From Ariolimax columbianus (taxonomy: Eukaryota; Mollusca; Gastropoda; Stylommatophora; Arionidae), in contig JAVGWX010000008.1 of assembly GCA_036924085.1 (NCBI GenBank), forward strand, positions 53,203,314-53,267,313: 64,000 bases of DNA, in the 5' to 3' direction. The notes under the pieces were generated by a model. That model was given only the letters and a program-made list of their open reading frames with translations. It was not told where the DNA came from and searched no databases. Each line of letters starts with the position of its first letter. The first letter of the stretch is position 1. Positions 33,370 to 44,389 of the stretch are shown piece after piece. A program made the translations under genes and the position numbers.

Positions 33370-33815
33370 TATACCCAGACTCGCAAGCCGTACTTCAGAA
33401 AGTACAGAAGGGATGGCTTAGGTACAAGTGGATAGCTGATGTTGAGGCCTCAAACCTCGAGGCGCTGAACTGGATCTACTGTCCTGCTCATGCCAGGGTT
33501 TAGGGCAAATAAAGCTGACATCTTGGCTTCACGGGCTCCTATTATGGGCATATTGGTGATGGGCAGAAGTGACATTTTAAAATCAATCAATGACCGCAAT
33601 AGATGAAGCAGCAATCCACAGACTGCAAAGTTTTGATTTTAAACGAGGTTCGAGTGGAGTGGGGCGCATGAGAAGGAGCGTGTATAACCAGCGAGCTGCA
33701 AGGACCATCAGCATCAATACCTCACGCCATTTGATGAGAGAGACTGAGCACCTATGGGTATGCCCGGAGTGCAGTGACGTCGATTTTTAGAAACAGAAAC
33801 AGAAACAGTATATTC
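33370..33815 (+). mobile_element. LINE RNase H end, second family
   Basis: YKWIADVEASNLEALNWIYC followed by PAHARV (33426-33502), and after one frameshift NKADILASRAPIMGILVMG then RSDIL (33507-33580). This is the last RNase H block ('H..v.GN..AD.LA') of LINE polyproteins. Next comes FKRGSSGVGRMRRSVYNQRA and, at the end, HLWVCPECSDVDF-stop (33790), perhaps a zinc knuckle remnant. The tail is (agaaac)n at 33788-33809. It differs in wording and tail from the (GAA)n family, so it is a separate RNase H-bearing LINE. Confidence 0.5.
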
Positions 33816-34695
33816 CCAGAGTGCTCTATCCCGATTTAAGAGTGACTTTTATTATTGTTTTTTGTTTTTTCTTAATTTTATGCTTGTATCACATTGATGT
33901 TGATTCACATCCTCCCTGTCTAACGACCTTCTCTGTGATGCCACACTGATCTGGTAACAATGGATTTGTGTTTTCTTTGAAGCACTGTACGAAACTTTCA
34001 GGTGAAACTGTTAGTTCTTTTTTGTGCATGTTTTTTTGCTAACATTATCACTGCGATGGTATCTGTGAAGGTAAGTAGTTGTTTCTCTGCCTAAATGTGT
34101 CAACTTATGATAGTTTCAGATGCATATCTTAGAGCTGTTGCCTCCACATTATAATTGTTGCAATATTTTCTAGTGGTAATTACTTTCGTGTGATATGAAA
34201 TATAATTACGATGCCAATTCCTTCATTTGTAAAAACATTTTTTTAGCAAAGCCGTTGGTGTATACTTTTATGTCTTTTGTTAATTAGAAGCTTAGTGCTT
34301 TCCTTGCTCTTCTATTTGTATCTTAATTGTTTAAATTTCCAATTGTTATTAGCCAGACCCATAATAGTATTAATAACTGCTCGTCGCAACGGAAAATGGC
34401 GACAGCGTCAGATACTTCTATTTAGAAGTGACCACAAATGACTGCACCTTCCGAATCGAGCGCGGCATACTCTGCCGCACGTGGGGTTTACATGTGGACA
34501 GTGTCATAAAGTGCGCTGTTTTGCATTATAACCTTTCCTGCATCTTGTTTTTTTCTGCGTTGTAGCGATGCATTTTTTCTTCATCGATACGAGCACTGTG
34601 TGTGATGGGAAGAATCCAGGCTGAGTGGTTCGGAGAAAGATGTACACCGGAGGCTCATCAATGAGAAAGCTATCTCAGTATCCTCTCTGACCAAG
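33816..34695. other. no gene recognised
   Basis: T-rich to 34370, then mixed sequence. No tandem or coding pattern. Confidence 0.5.
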
Positions 34696-34699
34696 TGAA

Positions 34700-35215
34700 A
34701 GTGGAAGAATATCTCCAGTAGCCTAGTGACGTACTTACTTTCATATGTCTGATCTGGTTTAAAAAGGAGCCCAACTCCAGTAACCTAGTGCGGTACCCTC
34801 TTACATATATCTTGGCTTCGTTCGTTCTCATTCTCCCGCTACCAAACCCTGAAAGAGCTTAAGTAGCATAATGTAGTCCAGAGAAAAGAATGCGTTGTGT
34901 CGTAGCTTACAGCTTGACTGCGGTATTTGCACCTTTCAGTCCAACACATCCGACTTCAGCAAGTATTTTTTGAGTACCGGGTTAGCATTCCCTCTTCGAT
35001 CCCTTCTCCTTAGCCAGTCTGCCCTGCTGCAGCCTGTTATCCAGGATCACCGCGTGGAGGTGTAGAAGGGTCTTTACAGCTGTGGTTCGCTGGCCCTGAC
35101 GCTAGCAGTTAGCTGCTCAGCATCTTGATCCCTTACATATATCTGATCTGGTTTAAGAAGGAGCCTAACTCCAGTAACCGAGTACCGTTCTATCTGTCTC
35201 CTCTCTGGTGTCAGA
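34700..35215. repeat. 65-70 bp degenerate tandem repeat hosting V
   Basis: tctgatctggtttaaaaagg, agcccaactccagtaaccta and cttacatatatct before the V copy continue as gatctggtttaagaaggagc and ctaactccagtaacc after it. The V insertion therefore split one unit, duplicating cttacatatatct. Confidence 0.65.
34813..35131 (-). mobile_element. retroposon V, complete copy with 13-bp TSD
   Basis: On the minus strand it runs from gggatcaagatgctgagcag through the core gctgaagtcggatgtgttgg to gggagaatgagaacgaacga. The plus-strand flanks cttacatatatct at 34800-34812 and 35132-35144 are an exact 13-bp target-site duplication. It is about 40 bp shorter than the 47236 copy, missing an inner piece around the 'ctatggatttctgacc' phrase. 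Confidence 0.85.
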
Positions 35216-35595
35216 AATAACCTTACCGCGGTTACACATTACTTTCTTCCATATCCCTAATAACAAGTTAGTAAGTGCTTTGCAATAATGTAATAATAGT
35301 TCTACTACATTATTCTATGACTTTCTTCCATCTCTCTGATTAGAGGTCAATAAGCATATTACAAAAATATAATAACGGCACAGATGCACTAAGCTATTTC
35401 TTTGTTCTATATCTCTGATCTGAGATAAGTAAACAACTTACAAAAGTATAACAAAAACATTACTACAGTAACCTATTACTCTTGCCCATCTCTCTGAGAG
35501 ATATGTAAACACCCTACAAAAGTACAATAACAGATCTGCAGTAACCTATTTCTTTCTTCCACTTCTAAGACCAGGTAAATAAGCACATTACAATA
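35216..35595. repeat. old degenerate tandem repeat, about 60 bp
   Basis: Recurring words acttacaaaagtataa, accctacaaaagtacaataa, cagtaacctatt and tctctgat with drift. It grades into the regular 37-bp array to the right, which looks like a re-amplified part of it. Confidence 0.6.
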
Positions 35596-36032
35596 GTACA
35601 ATAACAGCTCCAACAGTAACCTATTTACAATAGTACAATAACAGCTCCAACAGTAACCTATTTACAATAGTACAATAACAGCTCCAACAGTAATCTATTT
35701 ACAATAGTACAATAACAGCTCCAACAGTAACCTATTTACAATAGTACAATAACAGCTCCAACAGTAATCTATTTACAAAAGTACAATAACAGCTCCAACA
35801 GTAATCTATTTACAATAGTACAATAACAGCTCAAACAGTAATCTATTAACAATAGTACAATAACAGCTCCAACAGTAACCTATTTACAATAGTACAATAA
35901 CAGCTCCAACAGTAATCTATTTACAATAGTACAATAACAGCTCAAACAGTAATCTATTAACAATAGTACAATAACAGCTCCAACAGTAACCTATTTACAA
36001 TAGTACAATAACAGCTCCAACAGTAACCTATT
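35596..36032. repeat. 37-bp minisatellite with 3-unit higher-order period
   Basis: Twelve or so units of ctatttacaatagtacaata, acagctccaacagtaac. A variant unit (ctcaaacagtaatctattaa) occurs at about 35830 and 35941, 111 bp or three units apart, showing block amplification. Confidence 0.9.
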
Positions 36033-36039
36033 ACTTCAC

Positions 36040-36935
36040 TCCGTCCTACAGCTAATAACATTATCCACACCAGCCTTGCTCGCGAATCTTCTTGTCTGAC
36101 CGAGATGTTACACTAGTCTCGATGGATGACCTGACTTTCAGTAACAGTGTTTATGTAAGGGCGTCCCTCGCATAGAAATTGCTTTATCTCCATATTAAAT
36201 GAGGTACAGCGGAAATCAATTACCCACAATTCGCCTGTACGATAACATTAATCATCTTCCGTTCTGCAAGATACAAACACACACGCACGTATACTCACAC
36301 TTAATATACAAATACAGACTCGGACACATATATACTCAATGAAAGAAAAAGAAAGATAGTTTCACGTGTTTAGTTATATCAAGGAAATCTTGTAGTAATT
36401 TGTAATTTGTTTCTCAAGTAAATTATTTGGAAATTTTCTGGTATAAATTTGCGTTTCTTTTTCAATTGGGATTAATCTTTTCTTTCTCATTAACTATGCT
36501 AGTTTTTTCTGTCTTTTTTTTTCATTTTCTTTATCTTGTTGGGTTTTAATTATTTAATTATCCTTTTCTCATTTTTTCTTGTTTTGGACGCTTGGTGCTA
36601 ATTAATATCATCTCCTGATTTTAGTTTGAGGGATTCGTGTTTATTTTTAGCATATACTGTTTTTCTTATTTGGAAGCTGTGCATTAATTATTATTATTTT
36701 CTCCCATTTTCTTGATTTAAGAAAAAGCGGTATAATTGTATCGTCTCATATTTTCTTGATTTGGAGAAATAGGGATATATTTGTATCGTGTCATTTTTTT
36801 CTTACTTTTGACAAATATGGATATCTTTTCATCGTCTCACATTATTGATTTGGAGAAGGAAGCGTGGTGTTAAGAATTTTTCTCCCATAATTTCTTTGTT
36901 TCCTGTATAGAATTCTTAGGTGTTGCTTGCTATCG
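36040..36935. other. AT-rich, no gene
   Basis: From 36560 to 36900 words such as cgtctcatattttcttgatt and tttggagaa recur loosely, suggesting a decayed tandem repeat. Nothing coding. Confidence 0.5.
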
Positions 36936-36939
36936 TCCC

Positions 36940-38205
36940 CTAAAGTTCTTGTTTTGGGGAGTGAGGGTACTTATTATCCCCTCCTAAGTTCCTGTTTTGG
37001 GGGCTTGAGGGTACTTGTTATCCCCTACTAAGTTTCTGTTTTTGGGGCTTGAGGGTACTTGTTATCCCCTCCTAAGTTCCTGTCAGCATTGCTTTTACTG
37101 CAGCCTTCAGTGCCTCTGTCTCCGCTTTGAAATTGCTTGAGAATTTTCCAGTTGCCACTGACAGTGCTATTTTTCTACCATTTGTTAGGCTCAGGAATAC
37201 CCCTGCCCCTCCGTTCTGTGTTGTGTTTGTTACAGAACCGTCGGTGTATGCATGGGTCCAGTCCATGCTTGGGTAGTTTTCCGCTATGTACCTCAGGGTT
37301 ATGTCTCTTCTTTCTTTTTCAGTCTGGCTGTTCTTGTTTCCGATACCTGGTATATTTTCTACCAGCTCTGGAATGATATGCTGCTTCCAGGTGGGTTTGC
37401 GTACAGTAGGTATGGGCTTTGGTGTTGTTATGGCGTTCATAGGGTCTTCGCTCATCTTTGCTTTGGCTATTTCTGCTATTTCAGGCGTTGACTTCATGCC
37501 TCCTGTTACAACTCTCATGGCTTGGTTTTGAAGTTTATTGCGACTTGATGGGCCTTACTATCCCCTCCTAAGTTCCTGTTTTCAGGCTTGATAAGCCTTA
37601 CTATCCCCTCCTAAGTTCCTGTTTTGAGGCTTGATGGGCCTTACTATCCCCTCCTAAGTTCCTGTTTTGAGGCTTGATGGGCCTTACTATCCTCTCCTAA
37701 GTTCCTGTTTTGAGGCTTGATGGGCCTTACTATCCCCTCCTAAGTTCCTGTTTTGAGGCTTGATGGGCCTTACTATCCCCTCCTAAGTTCCTGTTTTGAG
37801 GCTTGATGGGCCTTACTATCCTCTCCTAAGTTCCTGTTTTGAGGCTTGATGGGCCTAACTATCCCCTCCTAAGTTCCTGTTTTGAGGCTTGATGGGCCTT
37901 ACTATCCTCTCCTAAGTTCCTGTTTTGAGGCTTGATGGGCCTTACTATCCTCTCATAAGTTCCTGTTTTGAGGCTTGATGGGCCTTACTATCCCCTCCTA
38001 AGTTCCTGTTTTGAGGCTTGATGGGCCTTACTATCCCCTCTTAAGTTCCTGTTTTGGGGCTTGATGGGCCTTACTATCTTCTCCTAAGTTCTGATTTGGG
38101 GGCTTGATGGGCCTTATTATCCCCTCCTAAGTTCCTGTTTTGGGGCTTGATGGGCCTTACTATTCCCCCCCCCCACCCCCGCCCCATAAGTTCCTGTTCT
38201 GGGGC
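36940..38205. repeat. 43-bp minisatellite, split by a LINE fragment
   Basis: Units of gcttgatgggccttactatc, ccctcctaagttcctgtttt, gag. About three divergent units (gagggtacttgttatcccct) lie left of 37080 and about fifteen lie right of 37545. The right part is homogeneous, with ccct/cctct variants in mixed order. A C-rich run lies at 38164-38184. Confidence 0.9.
37081..37545 (-). mobile_element. I/Nimb-like LINE fragment inside a minisatellite
   Basis: The minus frame from 37518 reads MRVVTGGMKSTP, then jumps to EIAEIAKAKMSEDPMN (about 40 residues present in 58141-58330 are missing). It continues with PTVRKPTWKQHIIPELVE, the linker, MDWTHAYTDGSVTNTTQNGG (first RNase H aspartate), GVFLSLTNGRKIALSVATGK and FSSNFKAETEALKAAVKAM, with the catalytic E. 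It ends at residue 148, before the later RNase H residues. Both ends are internal to the LINE and both join the 43-bp unit. The lack of the 3' tail argues against simple retrotransposition and for capture during array rearrangement. Confidence 0.8.
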
Positions 38206-38755
38206 ATGAGGATAAACATTTTCCTATTCTAATTTGTTGTTTTGGGTTTGATCAAACTAATAAGCATTTCCAATTTTTTTTGTTTTTTGGCTTGTACGTT
38301 CTTCTCAGCATCTCCAAATTATGTTTGTTTTTTTACTTGTACGTACTTCTCACCATCTCCAAATGTTCTGTTTGGGACTTGTACGTACTTGTAATCCTCT
38401 GATATCTGATTATTGTTGATCGAGACTGATGAGCGATTTATTTAGTATTTCCATCATTCTTCTCAAATTCTCCCAAAAACAACTAACTTACTATTACTGT
38501 TTTAATCTAATGTAAAGCGATTTATTTCAATCCCAAAAATCTACTGAAAACCACACATTGCTTTGCCTGTGTGTAGAGTAAAATAAGTGGGAGATTATTC
38601 ATGGACAAATGATCTCACAAACAGTTTATAATGGTAGTAAGTAAATCAGCTGTTTATGTTATAATAGGTGATCAAGTACTAACTTTTCATATTATCGGTA
38701 AATAATAACGGAACAAGAAAGATAAAAACAAAGAAATTATAAATTAAATAAGTAT
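38206..38755. other. no gene recognised
   Basis: 38220-38400 has loosely repeated words (ttgtacgtacttctcaccat, ttttttggcttgtacg), a decayed continuation of tandem sequence. The rest is AT-rich. Confidence 0.45.
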
Positions 38756-38759
38756 GTTC

Positions 38760-39085
38760 AACACTGCTTTAACTAGTATTCGAATTATGAAAGCTGTTTT
38801 GACTAGAAAAAGAATTATCAAAGCTGTTTTGACTAGAAAATGAATTGTCAAAGCTGTTTTGAATAGAATAGAAATGCTCGAAGTTGTTTTGAGTAGAATA
38901 AGAATTCTCAAAGCTGTTTTGACTGGAATAGGAATGCTAAAACCTGTTTTAACATTTTTTTAAATGCTGGAAGCTTATTTTGACTAGCATTAGAATGATT
39001 AAACGTGTTTTAATTAGAACGTGAATGCTCAAAGAGGTTTTAACTAGAATAGAAATGATTAAAACTGTTTTGACCAGCATAAAGT
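38760..39085. repeat. 30-bp minisatellite
   Basis: About ten units of aaagctgttttgactagaat with aagaattatc or aggaatgctc endings. Moderately diverged. Confidence 0.8.
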
Positions 39086-39089
39086 AAAT

Positions 39090-40260
39090 ATTGGCATCAA
39101 CATTAAAAAAATTCACATCTTTAAAATGTGAAAAATCAAATATTGTGTACACTCGTCATAACATTACAACGTGTAAATATTTTCAATGAATAAAAAGTCG
39201 GAGAATTGAATGGAGGCCTTTAAAAAATGATAAATAGAAAAATTCTATCTCGTGGAGAGATAATCAGACAAACATGAAAGTGTTTGAAAAGTTAACGATA
39301 AAGAAGTTTTGAGCGAACAAAATCAGAGTCAGGCAGTTAAGATATTTTGGTCAAACCAAAAAACATAATAACACTTTTCTGAAAAACATGCAGGAAGGAA
39401 AAGTAAAGATAACATGTCAGAGAGATGCAGCGTTAAGATAACATCAAGACATGTACATGAACAAGCATGTGAGTTTGTGCAATTAGGTCGGGAAATATAA
39501 GACGTTGGAGACCCATCGTATTCAACCTTTGCTGAGGAGAAAGCAATAGTTATTTTTAATGTAATTTAACAGAAATGCTACTAAGACAGACCTTTTTAAA
39601 AAGTGGTCAGAGTTTTCAATACCTGGCACAGATAACATACAAACAGACGGCGCATAGTCTTCAGGAACAATCACATTATTTAAAGCATTCCTAAGACTGC
39701 GTATTGATATAGATTTCCGCAAGATTGATTCTCACTCATTCTATCCTTAGGATGACGAAAGCAGAAGGCGTTCAATTGTCTCTTTTCTGCAAGTTATTGT
39801 TTTGCGCTGCTAAAACTCCAACAATCTTGGCTTCCTCTGTTTATCTCTATTGCACATTGTCTTTTACACTTTTCTCATGCCTCGTGGCTGCTAATTAAGC
39901 TCCTATCTTGGAATATGGGCTTACTTCTTCAAGAAGGTGTGCCCTATCTTCTATCTTTTCTTAAACAGATTTGGAGTCCTATAGATTGTTCAGAGTACAT
40001 CATCTTGTAGGCTGGGATATTTATCGCTGGTGCTGAGTTTAGTACTGGAGAAACAAGAGGAGGGTGTGCATACCTCACAAGCCCTGATGCAACCAAAATT
40101 ACAAAATGCTGTCAACATGATTTGAACATCCTGTGGAGCAAAGTTCTTCAAGAAATACACGCCAAGTCGCCAAATGTAAAACTGCCCATAACCACTGAAA
40201 TGTCTGCACCTTAAAGTATCTTATCTATAGAATGAGATAGCCAACACCTAAGTCACCTCT
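39090..40260. other. no gene or repeat recognised
   Basis: AT-rich with stops in all frames. A 66-codon minus frame (39522-39722) has no recognisable motif. Confidence 0.5.
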
Positions 40261-40261
40261 T

Positions 40262-40835
40262 ACGACATGCTTTGCAGGTTGTAATGGTGTCTTCGTCGTC
40301 GTCGTATTCTTCTTCTTCTTCTTCGTTTTCTTCTTTTATCAAAGGATGTTATGCTTCTAGTCCGGTGGTGTTCACGAACAAAACTGCTTGTCAGGTCTTG
40401 GCCTGTTCCCCACATCTTTTCGAGCATGATCTCCTATCCGGGCCAAACTGCCTTTCTGTGATCTGCATAAGTGGGGCAGCCATGCAAGATATGTACTAGT
40501 GTTTGCTTGCGGGCTACGTAATCGTCCGTTGCATTGTCTCTAAGACCGATTGTGTACATGTGAGTCTTGAGTCTGCAATGTCCCATTCTAAGTCAGAAGA
40601 TCTTTGTCTGCCCATCTCTGCCAAGTTTGCGTATACTGTCATTTTCTAACTTGTATTCTTACTGCTGGTCTCTCCATTCCGTCCTCGTTGATCGTTTTAT
40701 GAGTGTCTTTGCTTCATTAGAGCTCTGTGCATGGCGAGTCTGTGTGTCACCACTTCCGTCTATTGCGAGCTCATCTGGCTTCCCGTTTCCATGGATACCA
40801 CAATGGATTTTTGTTAGGGGGGGGGGGGGGGGATC
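40262..40835 (-). mobile_element. I/Nimb-like LINE fragment, divergent subfamily
   Basis: The minus strand from about 40835 reads IHCGIHGNGKPDELAIDGSG, the final RNase H block (in intact copies HCNIQGNEEADRLAK), then ALIKR-type linker words (AKTLIKRSTRTEWRDQQ). After a frame change come LRMGHCRLKTHMYTIGLRDN and HILHGCPTY-DHRKAVWP, the C-terminal knuckle region. It ends in (GAA)n and (CGA)n at 40278-40330. The wording differs clearly from the 54594 family, so it is an older or separate subfamily. The 5' side breaks at the G-run 40818-40832. Confidence 0.65.
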
Positions 40836-41039
40836 GAATGTAGGATTAAATAAGTTTTTTGGGGGGGACAGCAGCAAGATGTTATGCAATGTATTTTATT
40901 TCGTGTGAGAGTATCTTGTTTGAGGCTTGAGATGGCTTGGAGTGCTCGCCCGATAGAATGGGAGTTTATATTGTAGCTGTATTTTCTATGTTATATATTA
41001 TGTGCTTCTCTGTCTTCCTTTTCATCGTCTACTTCGTCT

Positions 41040-41262
41040 TCTATTTTTTTTCTGATTCGTAGGCCTTCATACGTCATCTTGGAAATATCTAAAGAAAAAA
41101 GCACACCTGCTTTCTCTGTTTTTTGTATGTTGGACACCTTAGTAGCAGATGCTCGTCAGCTATTACATTCATCAACATTTCCTATCCTTAACTTGTTGAA
41201 TAATCTGTTGTGGTCTGCGCGAAGTCTAAAGATTATCAGTTTATCATCATCCTAACCATCAT
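41040..41262 (-). mobile_element. I/Nimb-like LINE, C-terminal fragment
   Basis: The minus strand from 41250 reads KLIIFRLRADHNRLFNKLRI followed by GNVDEC. After a frame change it gives ADEHLLLRCPTYKKQRKQV, corresponding to VVFRLRTGHNRLRYHLFNKL and TAEHLLQNCPTYEDQRKHM in the better copies. It is heavily decayed and no tail is recognised. It lies in the same orientation as the 40262-40835 fragment but further from its 3' end, so it is a separate insertion. Confidence 0.6.
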
Positions 41263-41269
41263 CAGCATA

Positions 41270-42025
41270 ATCCTCTCTCCTTAAATAACAGCTGCACTGG
41301 CTGTTTTCCTGAATCTATGTTTGAAAGTTCGAATTTTCAAACAAAAATAATATTGCTATTAAGCATATCAACTCATTTAGAATACAGTATCAATCACGTT
41401 TGTGGACATATCACCATAGAAACAGAAATCATGCTGACAGTTTGGCTGAAGCCTCGCATTGATCAATGGCCTCAAGTTTAGACTTTCTGAGTTATTTCCA
41501 AATAAATGTCAAATTGTATTACCTTAAATAACGACAAACTTCAAAAAGTGGAATCGGTTCTGGGCAGTATCGATCCGCGAGATATCACAGACAGCACATT
41601 ACCAGGCAGAAGAGTTGATTATTTCTGGTCTGAGAAACCTATTTTTGATGATTAGAAAATATGCAGATCGTTGCAATAGAGAAAATCTGATTGTCAGAAA
41701 TTGTGCGCTCCAACGAACAAGTGATGTGGCTCTTTAGATTCTTTATACACCGACGTGGAATGGACGGAGGAGGTTCTTATGGCATGACTCACAAGTGTTA
41801 TCTTTCTTCGTGGTGCCTTGTTTCTAGGCTTGGAATTGTAGCAGCGATGAACATAAAGTGTTACAAACGTGTGGTCTGCAAGGCGACATGTTACCCACCA
41901 AACCAAGACCAATAGACCGCACCTTGAGTTTCTTTACAATTCAGAAGAAAACGATGAGAGAAATGTAAAATGTCATTACATTATCAGACTTCCTCTAACT
42001 TTCCCAAAATGTTTGTTGTTTATCC
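41270..42025. other. no gene recognised
   Basis: Fully overlapping opposite frames at 41691-41915 and 41694-41912 have no motif. Confidence 0.5.
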
Positions 42026-42470
42026 CTAACACACTCTCTCGCTCTCTCTCTATCTCTCTCTCTCTATCTCTCCCGCTCACTCTATCTCTCTCGCACTCTC
42101 TCTCCCGATCTCTCTCTCTCTCTATCTCTCGCTCTCTCTATCTCTCTTACGCTCTCTCTCTCTCGCGCTCTCTATCTATCTCTCTCGCGCTCTCTCTATC
42201 TCTCTCTCTATCTCGCTCTCTCTCTATCACGCTCTTTCTCGCGCTCTCATTCTCGCACTCTCTATCTCTCTCTCGCTCTCACTCTCTATCTCTCTCGCCC
42301 TCTATCTCTCTCTCGCTCTATCTCTCACGCTCTCTCTCTATCTCTCTCACGCTCTCTCTATCTCTCTCGCTCTCTCTCTACCTCTCTCTCACGCTCTCTC
42401 TCTCGCTCTCGCTATCTCTCTCTCGCGCTCTCTCTCGCACTCTCTCTCTCCCTCTCTCTCTGTTTCTCTG
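42026..42470. repeat. (CT)n-rich microsatellite, about 440 bp
   Basis: ctctct with recurrent tatctctctcg, gcgctctc and cacgctct interruptions. A 232-codon frame crosses it (41869-42567) as a Ser/Leu repeat, which is an artefact. A C-run lies at 42535-42550. Confidence 0.95.
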
Positions 42471-42824
42471 TCTGTGTTCATGTATTTGGAATATGTTCAG
42501 CAAGTCGGTGAATGTAAGGATGAATGAGAAGCTTCCCCCCCCCCCCCCCCAAAAGAAAAGGAATTAAAATCGTTCTAGCATTTGACAACTTAGTAAACGA
42601 CAATATCTTGTGATAAAATGTATCATTTCAATAGTAACGAATAACCCGTTTTGAATAACTGTTTTAGTTAAGTAACACAGGGAAAGAAAGTTTCTATTAC
42701 ATGGTCTTTGTCAAGAACGTTTGGTGAATCCATTGCCTTTACGCGACATTTAGCCATACCTTGTACGACATTTGGTACATTCATGTTACTTAATTTGACC
42801 CTTGTACCATCAAACTTGTCGTCA
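42471..42824. other. nothing recognised
   Basis: AT-rich spacer with the C-run noted above. Confidence 0.4.
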
Positions 42825-43380
42825 TCCGAAACGTAGTCCATTAACACGACTTCATGTTTCCATGGTCCATTAACACGACTTCATGTTTCCAAGGTCCATT
42901 AACACGACGTTATGTTTCCACGGTCCATTAACACGACGTTATGTTTCCAAGGTCCATTAACACGACGTTATGTTTCCACGGTCCATTAACACGACGTTAT
43001 GTTTCCAAGGTCCATTAACACGACGTTATGTTTCCAAGGTCCATTAACACGACGTTATGTTCCCATGGTCCATTACCCCGACTTCATGTTACCATGGTCC
43101 ATTACCCCGACTTCATGTTTCCATGGTCCATTAACACGGCTTCATGTTTCCATGGTTCATTAACACGACTACAAGTGACGCTTGGTCCATTAACACGACT
43201 TCATGTTTCCAAGGTCCTTTAATACGACTTCATGTTTCCAAGGTCCATTAACACGATTACGCTTGCTTCTTGGTCCATTAACACGACTTCATGTTTCCAA
43301 GGTCCATTAACACGACTACACTTGACTCTTGGTCCATTAACGCGACTTCATCTCAGCCTTAGTCCATTAACTCCTCCGTC
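42825..43380. repeat. 29-bp minisatellite
   Basis: About 18 units of ggtccattaacacgacttca, tgtttccaa, with subtypes (cgttatgtttcc, ccccgacttcatgtt, acgcttgcttcttggtcc). In the left part cgttatg units with 'cacgg' and 'caagg' endings alternate, a two-unit period. Confidence 0.9.
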
Positions 43381-43750
43381 CGCGACACAGAGTAGGGTGA
43401 GCTAAAGTGTTATTTGTTTGGTTTACCAACCATAACGTCCTAAGTTCAAATCAGATTCTGCTTGGCATGTCAAGGACGTGACCGCTTCTTCTAGCTCACT
43501 AAGCTGTAAATTAGTACCTGACAAACTTAGAGACAAATTTCAGAACGGCAGTGCTTGCTCGGTCGTCGATACTTTCAACAAGCAAAGGGGCTGAGTACAA
43601 GCAGGGGCGTCCAGAAGAAATGTAATCGCTTTTAGGAGCCATTTAAATGTCTGTGTCACACTGGAAGTAGAGATGAGATTCCATGTTATTTTCAAACTCA
43701 TCACCTGAGATCAGAATTACTTAGAGTTCGAATTACCTTTTTCAGTCTGT
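43381..43750. other. no gene recognised
   Basis: No frames or repeats of note. Confidence 0.45.
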
Positions 43751-43754
43751 TTTG

Positions 43755-43985
43755 TCTGGCTGACGAGATAAGAATCATCGTGATCCAGTATCAGCGAGCG
43801 TCACGCAGATGAAGCCAAGCATAGCAGACCAGCCTGGAGGAACGAGGTCCACCCTCATCAGCTCGATCGGGATGTGAAGAAAGATACTACAACCTGACAC
43901 TTAACGCCCTTTTCAGGGTGCACAAAAGAGTAAACTTACTTATTGTGGTCAGTAAACGACAAACAACAACTCTCTTACATTGTCC
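43755..43985 (+). mobile_element. repeat Z, copy without its minisatellite
   Basis: tctggctgacgagataagaa, gaagccaagcatagcagacc, agcctggaggaacgagg, agctcgatcgggatgtgaag, acgcccttttcagggtgcac and aaaagagtaaacttacttat, then cagtaaacgacaaacaacaa. It ends in the same (AAC)-rich tail as copy 1. An unrelated 36-bp array begins just after it. Confidence 0.7.
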
Positions 43986-44004
43986 ATTACTAATACGTCC
44001 AGTA

Positions 44005-44240
44005 ACATGTGTGCATTCATACGAGGAGCAATGTTCTGTTACCTGCGTGCATTCATCCGTTGAGTAATGTTCTGTTACCTGCGTGCATTCATCCGAGGGG
44101 TAATGTTCAGTTACATGTGTGTATTCATCTGAGGAGTAATGTTCTGTTACCTGCGTGCATTCATCCGACGGATAATGTTCTGTTACCTGCGTGCATTCAT
44201 CTGAGGGGTAATGTTCTGTTACCTGCGTGCATTCATCCTA
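44005..44240. repeat. 36-bp minisatellite
   Basis: Six or seven units of tgcattcatccgaggggtaa, tgttctgttacctgcg. The length is a multiple of three, so a frame (44009-44335) stays open with a 12-residue repeat. Not considered a gene. Confidence 0.9.
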
Positions 44241-44389
44241 ATGATCCATGCCGAGAACAGAACAGGACCACTGAAGTCTGTCAAGCGTACAGTAAATGTT
44301 CACTAAAGAGAGTTGTAAATGAGACTGACATCTAGAACTAATTGTTACAAAAGAAGTGCTAATTTCAGCTGCAAATTGGCACAGTAAAG

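Noticed and set aside
41869..42567. 232-codon open frame, Ser/Leu-rich
   Set aside because: It is the translation of a (CT)n-rich microsatellite; no domain, no conserved start, ends in a poly-C tract.
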